From positions 1 through 64,000 of the forward strand of contig NZ_JAIVKM010000009.1 of the NCBI RefSeq assembly GCF_020523985.1: 64,000 bases of DNA, in the 5' to 3' direction. The notes below the pieces were generated by a model that saw only the letters and a list, made by a program, of their open reading frames with translations, was not told the DNA's origin and made no database searches. Origin of the DNA: Mangrovibacter yixingensis (lineage in GTDB: Bacteria; Pseudomonadota; Gammaproteobacteria; Enterobacterales; Enterobacteriaceae). A program made the translations under genes and the position numbers. Shown here one piece after another: positions 42,669 through 51,922 of the stretch (the first letter of the stretch is position 1; each line of letters opens with the position of its first letter).

Positions 42669-43571
42669 TCAACGCTCGAAATGTCCCTGTAATTCCAGTG
42701 GCACTACCGAACAAGGATCCTGATGAATAATGACATCTGCGCCAGGAAAATGGTCACGAATCGCCTGTTCCACTGCTTCAGCAATTCGATGTGATTCCAC
42801 TAATGGCAAATCATCGTCCATTTCCAGATGCAATTGAATAAAACGAGTCGGCCCTGACTGCCTTGTCCGCAGATCATGGGTCCCTTTAACTTCAGGCCAT
42901 TGACCAGCGATGCGAATAATTTCCTGATGGTCACTTTCCGGGAGGGCCCTGTCCAGCAATGACTGAACAGCTTCATACCCCATACGTAAGGCGTTATATA
43001 AAATATAAATGCCAATACCTAATGCGAAGAGCGAATCTGCACGGTGCCACCCATACCATGACAGGCCCAACGCAACCAGGATGGCTCCATTCATCATAAC
43101 ATCAGACTGATAATGAAGCATGTCTGCCCTGACTGCCTGGCTACCCGTTCTGCGGACCACCCAACGCTGAAAGGTCACCAAAATGATAGTACTTATTAAT
43201 GCCAGTACAGTGACAACCACACCGACACCCGCATCACGCATGGGTTCTGGCTGCGCAATATGTTGAATTGCCGATAGAAATAAAAATAATGCGGAACCTG
43301 AAATAAACATGCTTTGTGCGAGGGCGGCCAGAGACTCGGCTTTACCGTGCCCAAAAGTATGTTCATCATCAGCTGGCTGAAGAGAGTAGCGAACTACCAG
43401 TAAATTCGTTAAGGATGCGGCAATATCGACTAGTGAATCCACTAACGATGCCAAAATACTCATTGATCCTGTTAACCACCAGGCAACTATCTTGATACAC
43501 AACAGTATGCAAGCAGTTGTCGTTGCAGCTAAAGCCGCACCGCTAACAAGACGGCCATAATTTTGATTCAT
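42669..43571 (-). CDS. fieF: Cation-efflux pump FieF (CDF family)
   Basis: Dimeric proton-coupled exporter of Fe2+/Zn2+. Six membrane segments. The metal site is seen as [12 protein letters not shown] (aspartates 45 and 49) and [11 protein letters not shown] (H153, D157). A cytoplasmic C-terminal domain has metal ligands in [18 protein letters not shown] and DVIIHQDPC. Start [14 protein letters not shown] gives 300 residues, as in E. coli; 19 upstream codons in frame are rejected because they run back towards the cpxP terminator. Confidence 0.96.
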   Translation of the reverse strand: MNQNYGRLVSGAALAATTTACILLCIKIVAWWLTGSMSILASLVDSLVDIAASLTNLLVVRYSLQPADDEHTFGHGKAESLAALAQSMFISGSALFLFLSAIQHIAQPEPMRDAGVGVVVTVLALISTIILVTFQRWVVRRTGSQAVRADMLHYQSDVMMNGAILVALGLSWYGWHRADSLFALGIGIYILYNALRMGYEAVQSLLDRALPESDHQEIIRIAGQWPEVKGTHDLRTRQSGPTRFIQLHLEMDDDLPLVESHRIAEAVEQAIRDHFPGADVIIHQDPCSVVPLELQGHFER

Positions 43572-43625
43572 AACACCTCCAGGAAGCCTGGATGCCAGTA
43601 TAATCAATCTGAGTGTTTTTAAAGG

Positions 43626-43653
43626 CAAAAAAAAGCCCCGCCTATTGGCGGGG
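43626..43653 (-). terminator. cpxP terminator
   Basis: On the minus strand CCCCGCC-AATA-GGCGGGG followed by a long T-run (43627-43634), just past cpxP. Confidence 0.88.
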
Positions 43654-43694
43654 TAAGACAGGGATGGTGTCTATGGCAAGGAAAACAGGGTTCA

Positions 43695-44198
43695 TCACTG
43701 GTTACTACGGTTACTGCTATAAAACTCTTCAGAAGACACATTCTGTAACTCTGCAATTTCACGCAAAGCGTTCATTCGTTTGTCGTGCTTCTCATGTAAA
43801 ACCGCTTTCTGTTCAGGCGTTAACAAGCTGTACATTTGGTGTCGTACCCTGGCCATCTCGACCTGGCGTTCCACCTGTTCTTGTGCCATCTTTTCTGCCT
43901 GAGCACGAACAGCGCTTTCATCAAACTGATTTTCCGTGACCAGCTTATGCATGGCCTCAATTTCATTCAGGTTTACAGGCGGTAAACTGTGTCTCGCCCT
44001 TTGCATTAAATCTCGCATCTGCTGTCGCTGTTGTTCGGTTAAACTAATACCATCGAACATGTGACTCTCAATATTAAAGCGTGATGCGCTATTCGTTTGC
44101 TGGTGCCAGTTATCGGCAAAAAATGTTTCATCGGCGTGGCTGATATAGCTGGTAAAAACGAGCACTGATGCCAGAGAAACCGCGATAACTTTGCACAT
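43695..44198 (-). CDS. cpxP: Periplasmic Cpx-system inhibitor CpxP
   Basis: Periplasmic chaperone-like protein that binds the CpxA sensor and damps the envelope-stress response until misfolded proteins draw it away. Signal peptide [22 protein letters not shown]. The two LTxxQ repeats of the family are present: [13 protein letters not shown] (about 53) and [16 protein letters not shown] (about 127). 167 residues, similar to E. coli (166). AGGAG precedes the ATG by 7 bases. Divergent from cpxRA under a CpxR box. Confidence 0.95.
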   Translation of the reverse strand: MCKVIAVSLASVLVFTSYISHADETFFADNWHQQTNSASRFNIESHMFDGISLTEQQRQQMRDLMQRARHSLPPVNLNEIEAMHKLVTENQFDESAVRAQAEKMAQEQVERQVEMARVRHQMYSLLTPEQKAVLHEKHDKRMNALREIAELQNVSSEEFYSSNRSNQ

Positions 44199-44278
44199 TA
44201 CATGCTCCTGAATCCTTATGCTCCGTGAGTCAACGCTATGCAGTCTACGATTAACGCTGCAAACATGCGTCAGGGGGT

Positions 44279-44293
44279 GTAAAACAACGTAAA
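44279..44293. promoter_or_regulatory. CpxR box between cpxP and cpxR
   Basis: GTAAA-ACAAC-GTAAA is an exact match to the CpxR tandem consensus GTAAA-N5-GTAAA, 80 bp upstream of cpxP and 55 bp upstream of cpxR. It should give auto-activation of both transcripts. Confidence 0.88.
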
Positions 44294-44348
44294 GTCATGG
44301 ATTAGCCGTGCTGGATGACGTAATTTCTGCCTCGGAGGTATTTAAACA

Positions 44349-45047
44349 ATGAATAAGATACTGTTAGTTGACGATGACCGAGAGCTTACATCCCTGTTAA
44401 AGGAATTGCTCGACATGGAAGGTTTCAATGTATTGGTAGCTCATGATGGGGATCAGGCTCTCAGCCTCCTTGATGACAGCATCGATCTTTTGTTGCTTGA
44501 TATCATGATGCCCAAGAAAAATGGCATTGATACACTTAAGGAACTCCGGCAAACCTACCAAACTCCAGTCATTATGCTGACAGCGCGCGGTAGCGAGCTG
44601 GACCGTGTTCTGGGGCTGGAGCTGGGGGCAGATGACTATTTGCCTAAACCGTTTAATGACCGGGAACTGGTCGCCCGTATTCGCGCTATTCTTCGCCGTT
44701 CTCACTGGAGTGAGCAGCAACAAACCAGTGACAACGGTACCCCAACGTTGGAAGTTGACTCTCTTAGCCTGAACCCAGGGCGTCAGGAAGCCAGTTTTGA
44801 TGGGCAAACTCTGGAACTCACCGGAACAGAATTTACTCTGCTCTATTTATTGGCTCAACACCTGGGGCAGGTTGTCTCTCGTGAACATTTAAGCCAGGAA
44901 GTATTAGGTAAGCGGCTGACACCTTTCGATCGGGCAATTGACATGCACATCTCCAACTTGCGCCGCAAACTGCCGGAACGCAAAGATGGGCATCCTTGGT
45001 TCAAAACGTTGCGTGGCCGTGGGTATCTGATGGTGTCCGCTTCATGA
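44349..45047 (+). CDS. cpxR: Envelope-stress response regulator CpxR
   Basis: OmpR-family response regulator controlling periplasmic proteases and folding factors. Receiver domain with acidic pair VDDDRELTS and phospho-acceptor aspartate at residue 51 (LLLLDIMMPKKNG), K at PKPFNDRELVARI. The C-terminal winged helix ends in DMHISNLRRKLPERK...TLRGRGYLMV. 232 residues, as in E. coli. Its TGA overlaps the cpxA ATG (ATGA). Confidence 0.98.
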   Translation: MNKILLVDDDRELTSLLKELLDMEGFNVLVAHDGDQALSLLDDSIDLLLLDIMMPKKNGIDTLKELRQTYQTPVIMLTARGSELDRVLGLELGADDYLPKPFNDRELVARIRAILRRSHWSEQQQTSDNGTPTLEVDSLSLNPGRQEASFDGQTLELTGTEFTLLYLLAQHLGQVVSREHLSQEVLGKRLTPFDRAIDMHISNLRRKLPERKDGHPWFKTLRGRGYLMVSAS

Positions 45048-46420
45048 TAGGCAGCCTTACCGCCCGTATCTTTGCTATTTTCTGGCTTACGCTCGCTTTG
45101 GTGCTAATGCTGGTGTTGATGTTACCCAAACTTGACTCCAGGCAAATGACGGAACTACTCCAAAGTGAGCAACGCCAGGGCATGATGATTGAACAGCATG
45201 TTGAAGCGGAACTGGCTAATGACCCGCCGAACGATTTGATGTGGTGGCGGCGGCTTTTTCGTGCAATTGATAAATGGGCACCACCTGGCCAACGTTTATT
45301 GCTGGTTACCAGTGAAGGCCGGGTTATTGGCGCACAGCGCAATGAGATGCAAATTATCCGTAACTTTATCGGTCAATCGGATAACGCCGCACACCCTCAG
45401 AAGAAAAAATATGGTCGGGTTGAACTGGTCGGCCCTTTTGCCGTTCGTGACGGTGAAGATATGTATCAGCTTTACCTGATTCGACCGGCCAGTAGCTCTC
45501 AATCCGACTTTATTAATTTACTGTTCGACAGGCCATTATTACTGCTGATTGTCACAATGTTGGTCAGTTCACCACTATTGCTTTGGCTGGCATGGAGCCT
45601 GGCACGGCCAGCTCGCCGGCTAAAATTGGCAGCAGATGAAGTAGCTCATGGCGATCTTCGCCAACATCCAGAACTGGAGTCTGGCCCACAGGAGTTCCTG
45701 GCTGCTGGTTCAAGCTTCAACAAAATGGTCACCGCTCTGGAAAGAGTTATGACCTCACAGCAGAGGCTGCTTTCTGATATTTCCCATGAATTACGTACAC
45801 CGTTAACTCGCCTTCAATTGGGCACTGCGCTATTGCGGCGTCGTGCAGGTGAAAGCAAGGAACTGGAACGTATTGAAATGGAAGCACAGCGCCTGGACAG
45901 CATGATTAACGACCTGCTAGTAATGTCGCGTAATCAGCAAAAAAATGCCCTGGTCAGTGAAACAATGAAGGCGAACCAAATCTGGAGTGAAGTGCTGGAT
46001 AACGCGGCATTTGAAGCAGAACAGATGGGCAAATCACTGGAAGTCACCTATCCGCCGGGCCCATGGTTGCTTTATGGCAACCCCAATGCACTGGAAAGTG
46101 CGCTGGAAAATATTGTTCGCAATGCGCTACGTTATTCGCATACCCATATCGCCGTAAATTTCTCGGTTGATAACCAGGGGATTACTGTCACAGTGGATGA
46201 CGATGGCCCAGGCGTCAGCCCTGAAGACAGGGAACATATTTTCAGACCATTTTATCGTACTGATGAAGCCCGGGACCGGGAATCTGGTGGTACCGGTTTG
46301 GGGCTTGCCATTGTCGATAGTGCAATTCAGCAGCACAGAGGCTGGGTAAAAGCTGATGACAGCCCATTAGGTGGGTTGCGGCTGGTGTTATGGTTGCCTC
46401 TCTATCATCGTAGTGCCTGA
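45044..46420 (+). CDS. cpxA: Envelope-stress sensor histidine kinase CpxA
   Basis: Inner-membrane sensor and CpxR kinase/phosphatase. First membrane segment ARIFAIFWLTLALVLMLVLML (residues 7-27), periplasmic sensor domain, second segment LLLLIVTMLVSSPLLLWLAWSLA (about 164-186), HAMP, then the dimerisation motif LLSDISHELRTPLTRLQ with the phospho-histidine at 248. ATP-binding motifs: NIVRNALRYS, DDDGPGVSPEDRE, GGTGLGLAIVD. Start MIGSLTARIF overlaps cpxR by 4 bp and gives 458 residues (E. coli about 457). Confidence 0.97.
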   Translation: MIGSLTARIFAIFWLTLALVLMLVLMLPKLDSRQMTELLQSEQRQGMMIEQHVEAELANDPPNDLMWWRRLFRAIDKWAPPGQRLLLVTSEGRVIGAQRNEMQIIRNFIGQSDNAAHPQKKKYGRVELVGPFAVRDGEDMYQLYLIRPASSSQSDFINLLFDRPLLLLIVTMLVSSPLLLWLAWSLARPARRLKLAADEVAHGDLRQHPELESGPQEFLAAGSSFNKMVTALERVMTSQQRLLSDISHELRTPLTRLQLGTALLRRRAGESKELERIEMEAQRLDSMINDLLVMSRNQQKNALVSETMKANQIWSEVLDNAAFEAEQMGKSLEVTYPPGPWLLYGNPNALESALENIVRNALRYSHTHIAVNFSVDNQGITVTVDDDGPGVSPEDREHIFRPFYRTDEARDRESGGTGLGLAIVDSAIQQHRGWVKADDSPLGGLRLVLWLPLYHRSA

Positions 46421-46436
46421 GGCCTTCGCAGGCCTC
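46419..46436 (+). terminator. Hairpin at the end of cpxA
   Basis: GAGGCCT-TCGC-AGGCCTC begins in the cpxA stop codon. Only a mixed T/C tract (TCATTTCT) follows, so it is a modest terminator candidate separating cpxRA from trmL. Confidence 0.55.
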
Positions 46437-46493
46437 TCATTTCTCTGCAAAGGTAAATTTGCTATTCTTGCCCCCTAACCAGGGGGTTGTTGT

Positions 46494-46967
46494 ATGTTGA
46501 ACATTGTTTTGTTTGAACCAGAAATTCCACCCAATACCGGGAATATTATTCGTTTATGCGCCAATACAGGTTTCCGCCTGCATATCATTGAACCAATGGG
46601 GTTTACATGGGATGACAAACGCCTGCGCAGAGCCGGGCTGGACTACCATGAATTTGCGGCGGTGATACGCCATCACGACTACGCTGCTTTCCTGGAAAAA
46701 GAACAACCCGGACGGCTTTTTGCGCTTACCACGAAAGGTACCCCTGCACACAGTGCAGTGGCCTACCAACAAGGTGATTATTTGATGTTTGGCCCGGAAA
46801 CACGCGGCTTACCAGCATCAATCCTGGATACTTTCCCTGCCGAACAGAAAATCCGTATTCCCATGGTTGCAGACAGCCGGAGTATGAACCTGTCTAATTC
46901 AGTTGCTGTAGTAGTTTATGAAGCGTGGCGCCAACTGGGTTACGATGGCGCAGCACCACGACGTTAA
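46494..46967 (+). CDS. trmL: tRNA (cytidine/uridine-34-2'-O)-methyltransferase
   Basis: SPOUT-class methyltransferase (old name YibK) acting on the wobble base of the two leucine tRNAs. Knot motifs seen: [18 protein letters not shown] (about 10), [15 protein letters not shown] (about 98) and [22 protein letters not shown] (about 122). 157 residues, as in E. coli. It overlaps the convergent cysE by 4 bp (shared TTAA). Placed directly after cpxA here, unlike E. coli. Confidence 0.96.
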   Translation: MLNIVLFEPEIPPNTGNIIRLCANTGFRLHIIEPMGFTWDDKRLRRAGLDYHEFAAVIRHHDYAAFLEKEQPGRLFALTTKGTPAHSAVAYQQGDYLMFGPETRGLPASILDTFPAEQKIRIPMVADSRSMNLSNSVAVVVYEAWRQLGYDGAAPRR

Positions 46968-47785
46968 ATACCATCACCATCTTCGAAACCATGATTAAGG
47001 GCATTGAAGAGCTGGTCCATATCCATTGATGGCTTCTCACTTCCGGGCTTACCGACTACACGAGCCGGTACCCCCGCTGCTGTGGTATGTGCGGCAACGG
47101 ACTGTAACACAACGGAACCGGCTCCAATTTTAGCGCCCCGCCCCACTTCAATGTTACCGAGAATTTTCGCACCCGCGCCAATCATAACGCCTTCACGAAT
47201 CTTAGGATGGCGATCACCGCTGGTTTTACCTGTCCCACCCAGAGTCACCGACTGGAGGATAGATACATCATCTTCTACCACTGCCGTTTCACCGATCACG
47301 ATACCGGTTGCATGATCCAGCATGATCCCGCGGCCTATACGGGCGGCAGGGTGAATATCTACCTGAAAGGTCACTGAAACCTGATTTTGCAGAAAAATCG
47401 CCAGTGCCTGGCGCCCCTGCCCCCACAGCCAGTGCCCAATACGATAAGCCTGTAATGCGTGAAAACCCTTCAGGTATAACAATGGTGTTGAATATTTATC
47501 TACCGCCGGATCACGTGTTCGCACGGCCTGAATATCGCAGGCAGCAGAGGCTATCATTTCAGGATCAGCTGAATAGGCTTCTTCTACGACTTCACGAATG
47601 GCAATCGCAGGCATGATGGCTGAGGAAAGTTTGTTCGCCAGCATATAACTGAGCGCACTACCCAAATTTTCATGTTTAAGTAATGTCGCATGATAGAAAC
47701 TCGCCAGCATCGGCTCACAGTCGGCCAATGCACGGGCTTCGGCTTTAATGTTATTCCACACCAGGTCAAGTTCTTCACACGGCAT
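46964..47785 (-). CDS. cysE: Serine O-acetyltransferase
   Basis: First committed step of cysteine synthesis, feedback-inhibited by cysteine and complexed with CysK. N-terminal helical domain, then left-handed hexapeptide repeats ([60 protein letters not shown]), and the flexible tail ending FEDGDGI, whose terminal isoleucine docks into CysK. Start [10 protein letters not shown] gives 273 residues, as in E. coli. Confidence 0.97.
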   Translation of the reverse strand: MPCEELDLVWNNIKAEARALADCEPMLASFYHATLLKHENLGSALSYMLANKLSSAIMPAIAIREVVEEAYSADPEMIASAACDIQAVRTRDPAVDKYSTPLLYLKGFHALQAYRIGHWLWGQGRQALAIFLQNQVSVTFQVDIHPAARIGRGIMLDHATGIVIGETAVVEDDVSILQSVTLGGTGKTSGDRHPKIREGVMIGAGAKILGNIEVGRGAKIGAGSVVLQSVAAHTTAAGVPARVVGKPGSEKPSMDMDQLFNALNHGFEDGDGI

Positions 47786-47809
47786 TGCTTTCTCCAGACA
47801 GAAATAAGA

Positions 47810-47839
47810 AACCGGCGACATATGTATATGCCACCGGTT
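47810..47839 (-). other. Hairpin between gpsA and cysE
   Basis: AACCGGCGACATA and TATGCCACCGGTT pair over 13 positions with two mismatches around a TGTA loop, in the 76-bp gap between gpsA and cysE. A partial terminator or processing signal that lowers cysE relative to gpsA is possible; neither strand has a strong T-run. Confidence 0.45.
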
Positions 47840-47861
47840 TTAATCATAAACACGCGTTCCG

Positions 47862-48875
47862 TCAGTGACTGCTTTCATCCTTGCGCGCCCGACCAAGTAA
47901 TGTCAGCGCAGCATCCCGGGCATCTTTATTACAGTATAATACCTGATAAATTTGCTCAGTTATTGGCATTTCTACACCACAACGTTGTGCCAGGGCCCGA
48001 ACTTCTTTAGTGTTACGGTAACCTTCCACTACCTGGCCGATTTTATCCTGGGCTGACTGTACATCTGCCCCCTGGCCAAGCATCATGCCAAAACGCCGGT
48101 TACGGGACTGGTTGTCAGTACAAGTCAGTACTAAATCCCCTAGCCCTGCCATCCCCATAAACGTTGTTGGGTCTGCCCCCAGCGCGGAACCCAAACGCGA
48201 CATTTCTGCCAACCCACGGGTAATCAACGCAGTTCTTGCATTAGCGCCAAAACCAATCCCATCTGACATCCCGGCACCAATAGCAATGACATTCTTCACC
48301 GCTCCACCCAACTGCACCCCAATAAAATCAGGGTTGCTGTATACACGGAAGCTTTTTCCGCAATGCAGTAAATGTTGCAAGTCAGCCGCGAACTTGTCAT
48401 CCGTAGCCGCCAGCGCAATGGCTGTTGGCAATCCAGCAGCCAGCTCTTTAGCAAATGTAGGCCCTGACAATACCGCGAGGGGGATAGTATCGCCCAGCTC
48501 ATCCCTTGCAACATCTTGCAGCAAACGCCCGGTTTCAGCTTCAAGACCTTTTGTAGCCCAAACAACCCGGGCATCAGGCCGTAGCAATGGTTTGAGCTGA
48601 CGCAGAACGTCACCAAAAACATGGCTTGGCACCACAACCAGAACGTCACGGCTGGCAGCCAGGGCTACCTCCAGAGAACTTTCTGGATGAAGTGTTTCAG
48701 GGAAAGTGACATCAGGAAGGAATGCGGCATTGCATCGCTCTGCCGCAAGTGTGGCGATATGGGCGGGATCATGCCCCCATAAAACCACATGGTGGCCATT
48801 ACGTGCGACGGTAATGGCAAGTGCTGTGCCATAAGAACCGGCGCCAATCACTGTCATGGAGGCATTCATTGTCAT
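47862..48875 (-). CDS. gpsA: Glycerol-3-phosphate dehydrogenase [NAD(P)+]
   Basis: Makes sn-glycerol-3-phosphate from dihydroxyacetone phosphate for phospholipid synthesis. Rossmann motif [13 protein letters not shown] (about 9-21), [16 protein letters not shown] (about 140), catalytic lysine in [15 protein letters not shown] (about 195). Start ATG 48875 overlaps the secB stop as TGATG and has AGGAAG upstream; 337 residues (E. coli about 339). Translational coupling to secB is likely. Confidence 0.96.
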   Translation of the reverse strand: MTMNASMTVIGAGSYGTALAITVARNGHHVVLWGHDPAHIATLAAERCNAAFLPDVTFPETLHPESSLEVALAASRDVLVVVPSHVFGDVLRQLKPLLRPDARVVWATKGLEAETGRLLQDVARDELGDTIPLAVLSGPTFAKELAAGLPTAIALAATDDKFAADLQHLLHCGKSFRVYSNPDFIGVQLGGAVKNVIAIGAGMSDGIGFGANARTALITRGLAEMSRLGSALGADPTTFMGMAGLGDLVLTCTDNQSRNRRFGMMLGQGADVQSAQDKIGQVVEGYRNTKEVRALAQRCGVEMPITEQIYQVLYCNKDARDAALTLLGRARKDESSH

Positions 48876-49342
48876 CAGGCTTCCTGATGTTCTTCCGTAC
48901 CTTCACCTGACTGCTGCTGCAGGTAATTCATAAACAGCGCGTCAAAGTTTACCGGTGCCAGGTTCAACTGAGGGAACGTACCACGGGAAACCAGGCTGGT
49001 AATGCATTCGCGAGCATACGGGAACAGGATGTTAGGGCAATAAGCACCCAGGCAATGCGCCAGTTGCGTACCTTCAATGCCACCAACAGTAAAAATACCA
49101 CCCTGCTGAACTTCACACAGGAAAGCAGTTTCTTCTTCTACTGTAGCCGTAACGGTAACACGCAAAACCACTTCATAAACATCATCAGCTAACTGGCTGG
49201 ATGCGGTATCCAGGTCGAGTTTTACTTCTGGCTGCCAGTCTTTCTGAAAAATGTGCGGCGCATGAGGTGCTTCGAAAGAAATATCTTTGGTGTAAACACG
49301 CTGAATCTGAAAAGACATTTCAGTGTTATTTTGTTCTGACAT
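48875..49342 (-). CDS. secB: Protein-export chaperone SecB
   Basis: Tetrameric chaperone keeping preproteins unfolded and delivering them to SecA. 155 residues, as in E. coli; conserved [22 protein letters not shown] and [28 protein letters not shown]. Third gene of yibN-grxC-secB-gpsA-cysE. Confidence 0.98.
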   Translation of the reverse strand: MSEQNNTEMSFQIQRVYTKDISFEAPHAPHIFQKDWQPEVKLDLDTASSQLADDVYEVVLRVTVTATVEEETAFLCEVQQGGIFTVGGIEGTQLAHCLGAYCPNILFPYARECITSLVSRGTFPQLNLAPVNFDALFMNYLQQQSGEGTEEHQEA

Positions 49343-49393
49343 GTGTCAACCCTTAACGTTTTGTCCTTAATCTCATTATGGACAGCTAAAAAA

Positions 49394-49645
49394 TTAGTTT
49401 AATAGGGGATCAAGTCCACCACGTGCGTCCAGCGCATACAAGTCATCACAGCCGCCGATGTGCTGCTCATCAATAAAAATCTGCGGAACTGTACGGCGCC
49501 CACTACGCTCCATCATTTGGCTACGCAGCCCAGAATCTCTATCAATAACAATTTCGTTGAAAGAGACTCCTTTACTGCTCAACAATGCTTTGGCACGTGA
49601 GCAATAAGGACAGGTTGTTGTGGTATAGATATCAATATTGGCCAT
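49394..49645 (-). CDS. grxC: Glutaredoxin 3
   Basis: Glutathione-dependent thiol-disulfide reductant. Active site TTCPYCSRAKALL (cysteines 11 and 14), glutathione-site TVPQIFIDEQHIGGCDDLYALDARGGLDPLL. ATG 49645 (MANIDIYT) gives 83 residues as in E. coli; GTG one codon earlier is unlikely. SD GAGGAG precedes. Confidence 0.96.
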   Translation of the reverse strand: MANIDIYTTTTCPYCSRAKALLSSKGVSFNEIVIDRDSGLRSQMMERSGRRTVPQIFIDEQHIGGCDDLYALDARGGLDPLLN

Positions 49646-49665
49646 CACAACTCCTCATTTACCGG

Positions 49666-50097
49666 TTATTTACCGCGTACCAGAGGTAAATTCTCACCAC
49701 TCCAGCCCGCAATACCTTCTTTCAATACGGTCACGTGTTCGAAACCCGCTTTACTTAGTGCGCCAGCCAGTTCCTGTGACGACATACCATTTGCATCAAC
49801 CACAATAATGGGTTTGTTTTTATGTTTTTCAAGCTCACCCACATTGCCAGCTTTGATTTCGTTAGGCAGGACATTGATTGCATTGGCAATATGCCCTTTT
49901 CGGAAATCATCACGCTGGCGAACATCCACAACCAACGCATCTTCTTTATTAATCAACTGCGTTGCCTGACCACGTGAAATCACTTTCACTTTGGAAGCAA
50001 GGCCTTTGAAAGTAGTAACCAGCACAGCCAGTAATAAACCAACCCAGGCGATACTCAGCACCGGATGACGGCTAACAAATTGCATAATCTCTTGCAT
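49666..50097 (-). CDS. yibN: Membrane-anchored rhodanese-like protein YibN, no cysteine
   Basis: 143 residues, as in E. coli YibN. One N-terminal membrane segment ([20 protein letters not shown], about 11-30), then a rhodanese domain ([46 protein letters not shown]). In active rhodaneses the catalytic cysteine follows the VV-hydrophobic strand; here that place reads DANG and the whole protein has no cysteine, so it cannot transfer sulfur by the usual mechanism. First gene before grxC and secB; a binding role is more likely. Confidence 0.93.
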   Translation of the reverse strand: MQEIMQFVSRHPVLSIAWVGLLLAVLVTTFKGLASKVKVISRGQATQLINKEDALVVDVRQRDDFRKGHIANAINVLPNEIKAGNVGELEKHKNKPIIVVDANGMSSQELAGALSKAGFEHVTVLKEGIAGWSGENLPLVRGK

Positions 50098-50343
50098 GGG
50101 GGGTTGTAACTCCCGAATCAGTGAAAAAACCAGGAAAGGAGTATACCTGCGCGTTGTTCTAAATACAGCCAAAGAGCGTCAGGTTATGCATTTTCTGCTG
50201 CGAGTGGTGAAAAAAAACATCAACCCATATGATATATGTGAGCTGGCTCTACGCTTTCTTTGATCTTCTGGGGCTATTTACCCGGGCCGACTGTAGTAAA
50301 ATTACGCAAAAGAATTGTGTCTTTTACGTAAGAGGTTGTTGCA

Positions 50344-51891
50344 ATGTCGGTTTCTAAAAAGCCTATGGTTCTGGTTATCCTTGATGGTTATGGCTACCGT
50401 GAAGATAAACAGGATAATGCCATTCAGAATGCTAAAACCCCGGTAATGGATAGTTTGTGGGTACAACGCCCCCATACTTTGATTGACGCTTCAGGCCTTG
50501 AAGTTGGTTTACCTGACCGCCAAATGGGTAACTCCGAAGTCGGTCACGTTAATCTCGGCGCTGGTCGTATCGTTTACCAGGATTTAACCCGTCTTGATGT
50601 TGAAATCAAAGAACGTACTTTCTTTGCAAATCCAGTGTTAACCGCCGCTGTAGACAAAGCTGTTGCAGCAAATAAAGCCGTTCACATCATGGGCCTGATG
50701 TCTCCTGGCGGTGTTCACAGCCACGAAGATCACATCATGGCAATGGTGGAAATGGCAGCTGAGCGTGGTGCAACGGCCATTTATCTGCATGCATTCCTTG
50801 ATGGCCGCGACACCCCGCCTCGTAGCGCTGAAGCAACACTGAAACGTTTCGAAGACAAGTTTGCTACTCTGGGTAAAGGCCGTATCGCATCTTTGGTTGG
50901 TCGCTATTACGCCATGGATCGTGATAACCGCTGGGACCGTGTTGAACTGGCTTATGACCTGATGACACAGGCTCAGGGCGAATTCCAGGCAGACAGCGCT
51001 GTTGCTGGCTTGCAGGCCGCTTATGCACGTGACGAAAACGATGAATTTGTTAAACCGACAGTTATTCGCGCAGCAGGCGAAGCTGATGCAGCTATGCAGG
51101 ATGGCGATACCTTAGTTTTCATGAACTTCCGTGCAGACCGTGCTCGCCAAATTACTCGCGCATTCGTTAATTCTGACTTTGATGGTTTCACCCGTAAAAA
51201 AGTGGTGAACTTCAGCGAATTCGTGATGCTGACAGAATATGCCGCCGACATTAAAACCGCCTGCGCATACCCACCAGCTTCACTGGTCAATACCCTTGGC
51301 GAGTGGATGGCAAAAAACGACAAAACTCAGTTGCGTATTTCTGAAACTGAAAAATATGCTCACGTCACTTTCTTCTTTAACGGTGGTGTAGAAGAGCCAT
51401 TCCCAGGGGAAGATCGCGTACTGGTGAATTCTCCGAAAGTTGCTACCTATGACTTGCAGCCAGAAATGAGTTCAGCAGAACTTACCAGCAAGCTGGTCGC
51501 TGCAATCACCAGCGGGAAATACGACACCATTATCTGTAACTACCCTAATGGCGACATGGTAGGCCACACCGGTGTGTTTGAAGCCGCTGTGACGGCAGTT
51601 GAAACACTGGATAAGTGTGTTGACCAGGTAGTTAAAGCCGTAGAATCTGTTGGTGGTCAATTACTTATCACCGCAGACCATGGTAATGCAGAACAAATGC
51701 GTGACCCGTCTACAGGCCAGGCACATACTGCTCATACCAACCTGCCTGTTCCACTGATTTATGTTGGCAATAAAGCAACAAAAGCGCTGAATGGCGGAAA
51801 ACTGTCTGATATAGCGCCCACCATGCTGAACCTGATGGGCATGGAAATCCCACAAGAGATGACTGGCAAGCCGCTGTTCATCGTGGAATAA
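50344..51891 (+). CDS. gpmI: Phosphoglycerate mutase, 2,3-bisphosphoglycerate-independent
   Basis: Mn2+-dependent interconversion of 3- and 2-phosphoglycerate in glycolysis. Alkaline-phosphatase superfamily: metal motif [11 protein letters not shown] (about 10), phospho-serine in [15 protein letters not shown] (serine about 62), [11 protein letters not shown] (about 153), [14 protein letters not shown] and [10 protein letters not shown] near the C-terminus. 515 residues (E. coli about 514, also called gpmM). Ends at a terminator; envC follows. Confidence 0.97.
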   Translation: MSVSKKPMVLVILDGYGYREDKQDNAIQNAKTPVMDSLWVQRPHTLIDASGLEVGLPDRQMGNSEVGHVNLGAGRIVYQDLTRLDVEIKERTFFANPVLTAAVDKAVAANKAVHIMGLMSPGGVHSHEDHIMAMVEMAAERGATAIYLHAFLDGRDTPPRSAEATLKRFEDKFATLGKGRIASLVGRYYAMDRDNRWDRVELAYDLMTQAQGEFQADSAVAGLQAAYARDENDEFVKPTVIRAAGEADAAMQDGDTLVFMNFRADRARQITRAFVNSDFDGFTRKKVVNFSEFVMLTEYAADIKTACAYPPASLVNTLGEWMAKNDKTQLRISETEKYAHVTFFFNGGVEEPFPGEDRVLVNSPKVATYDLQPEMSSAELTSKLVAAITSGKYDTIICNYPNGDMVGHTGVFEAAVTAVETLDKCVDQVVKAVESVGGQLLITADHGNAEQMRDPSTGQAHTAHTNLPVPLIYVGNKATKALNGGKLSDIAPTMLNLMGMEIPQEMTGKPLFIVE

Positions 51892-51922
51892 TCGCTCCCC
51901 ATGAGGGGAAAAGCGATTTTTT
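51891..51922 (+). terminator. gpmI terminator overlapping the envC frame
   Basis: ATCGCT-CCCC, loop ATGA, GGGG-AAA-AGCGAT and TTTTTT. The 10-bp stem has a 3-base bulge. The loop contains the first ATG of the envC frame. Confidence 0.8.
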
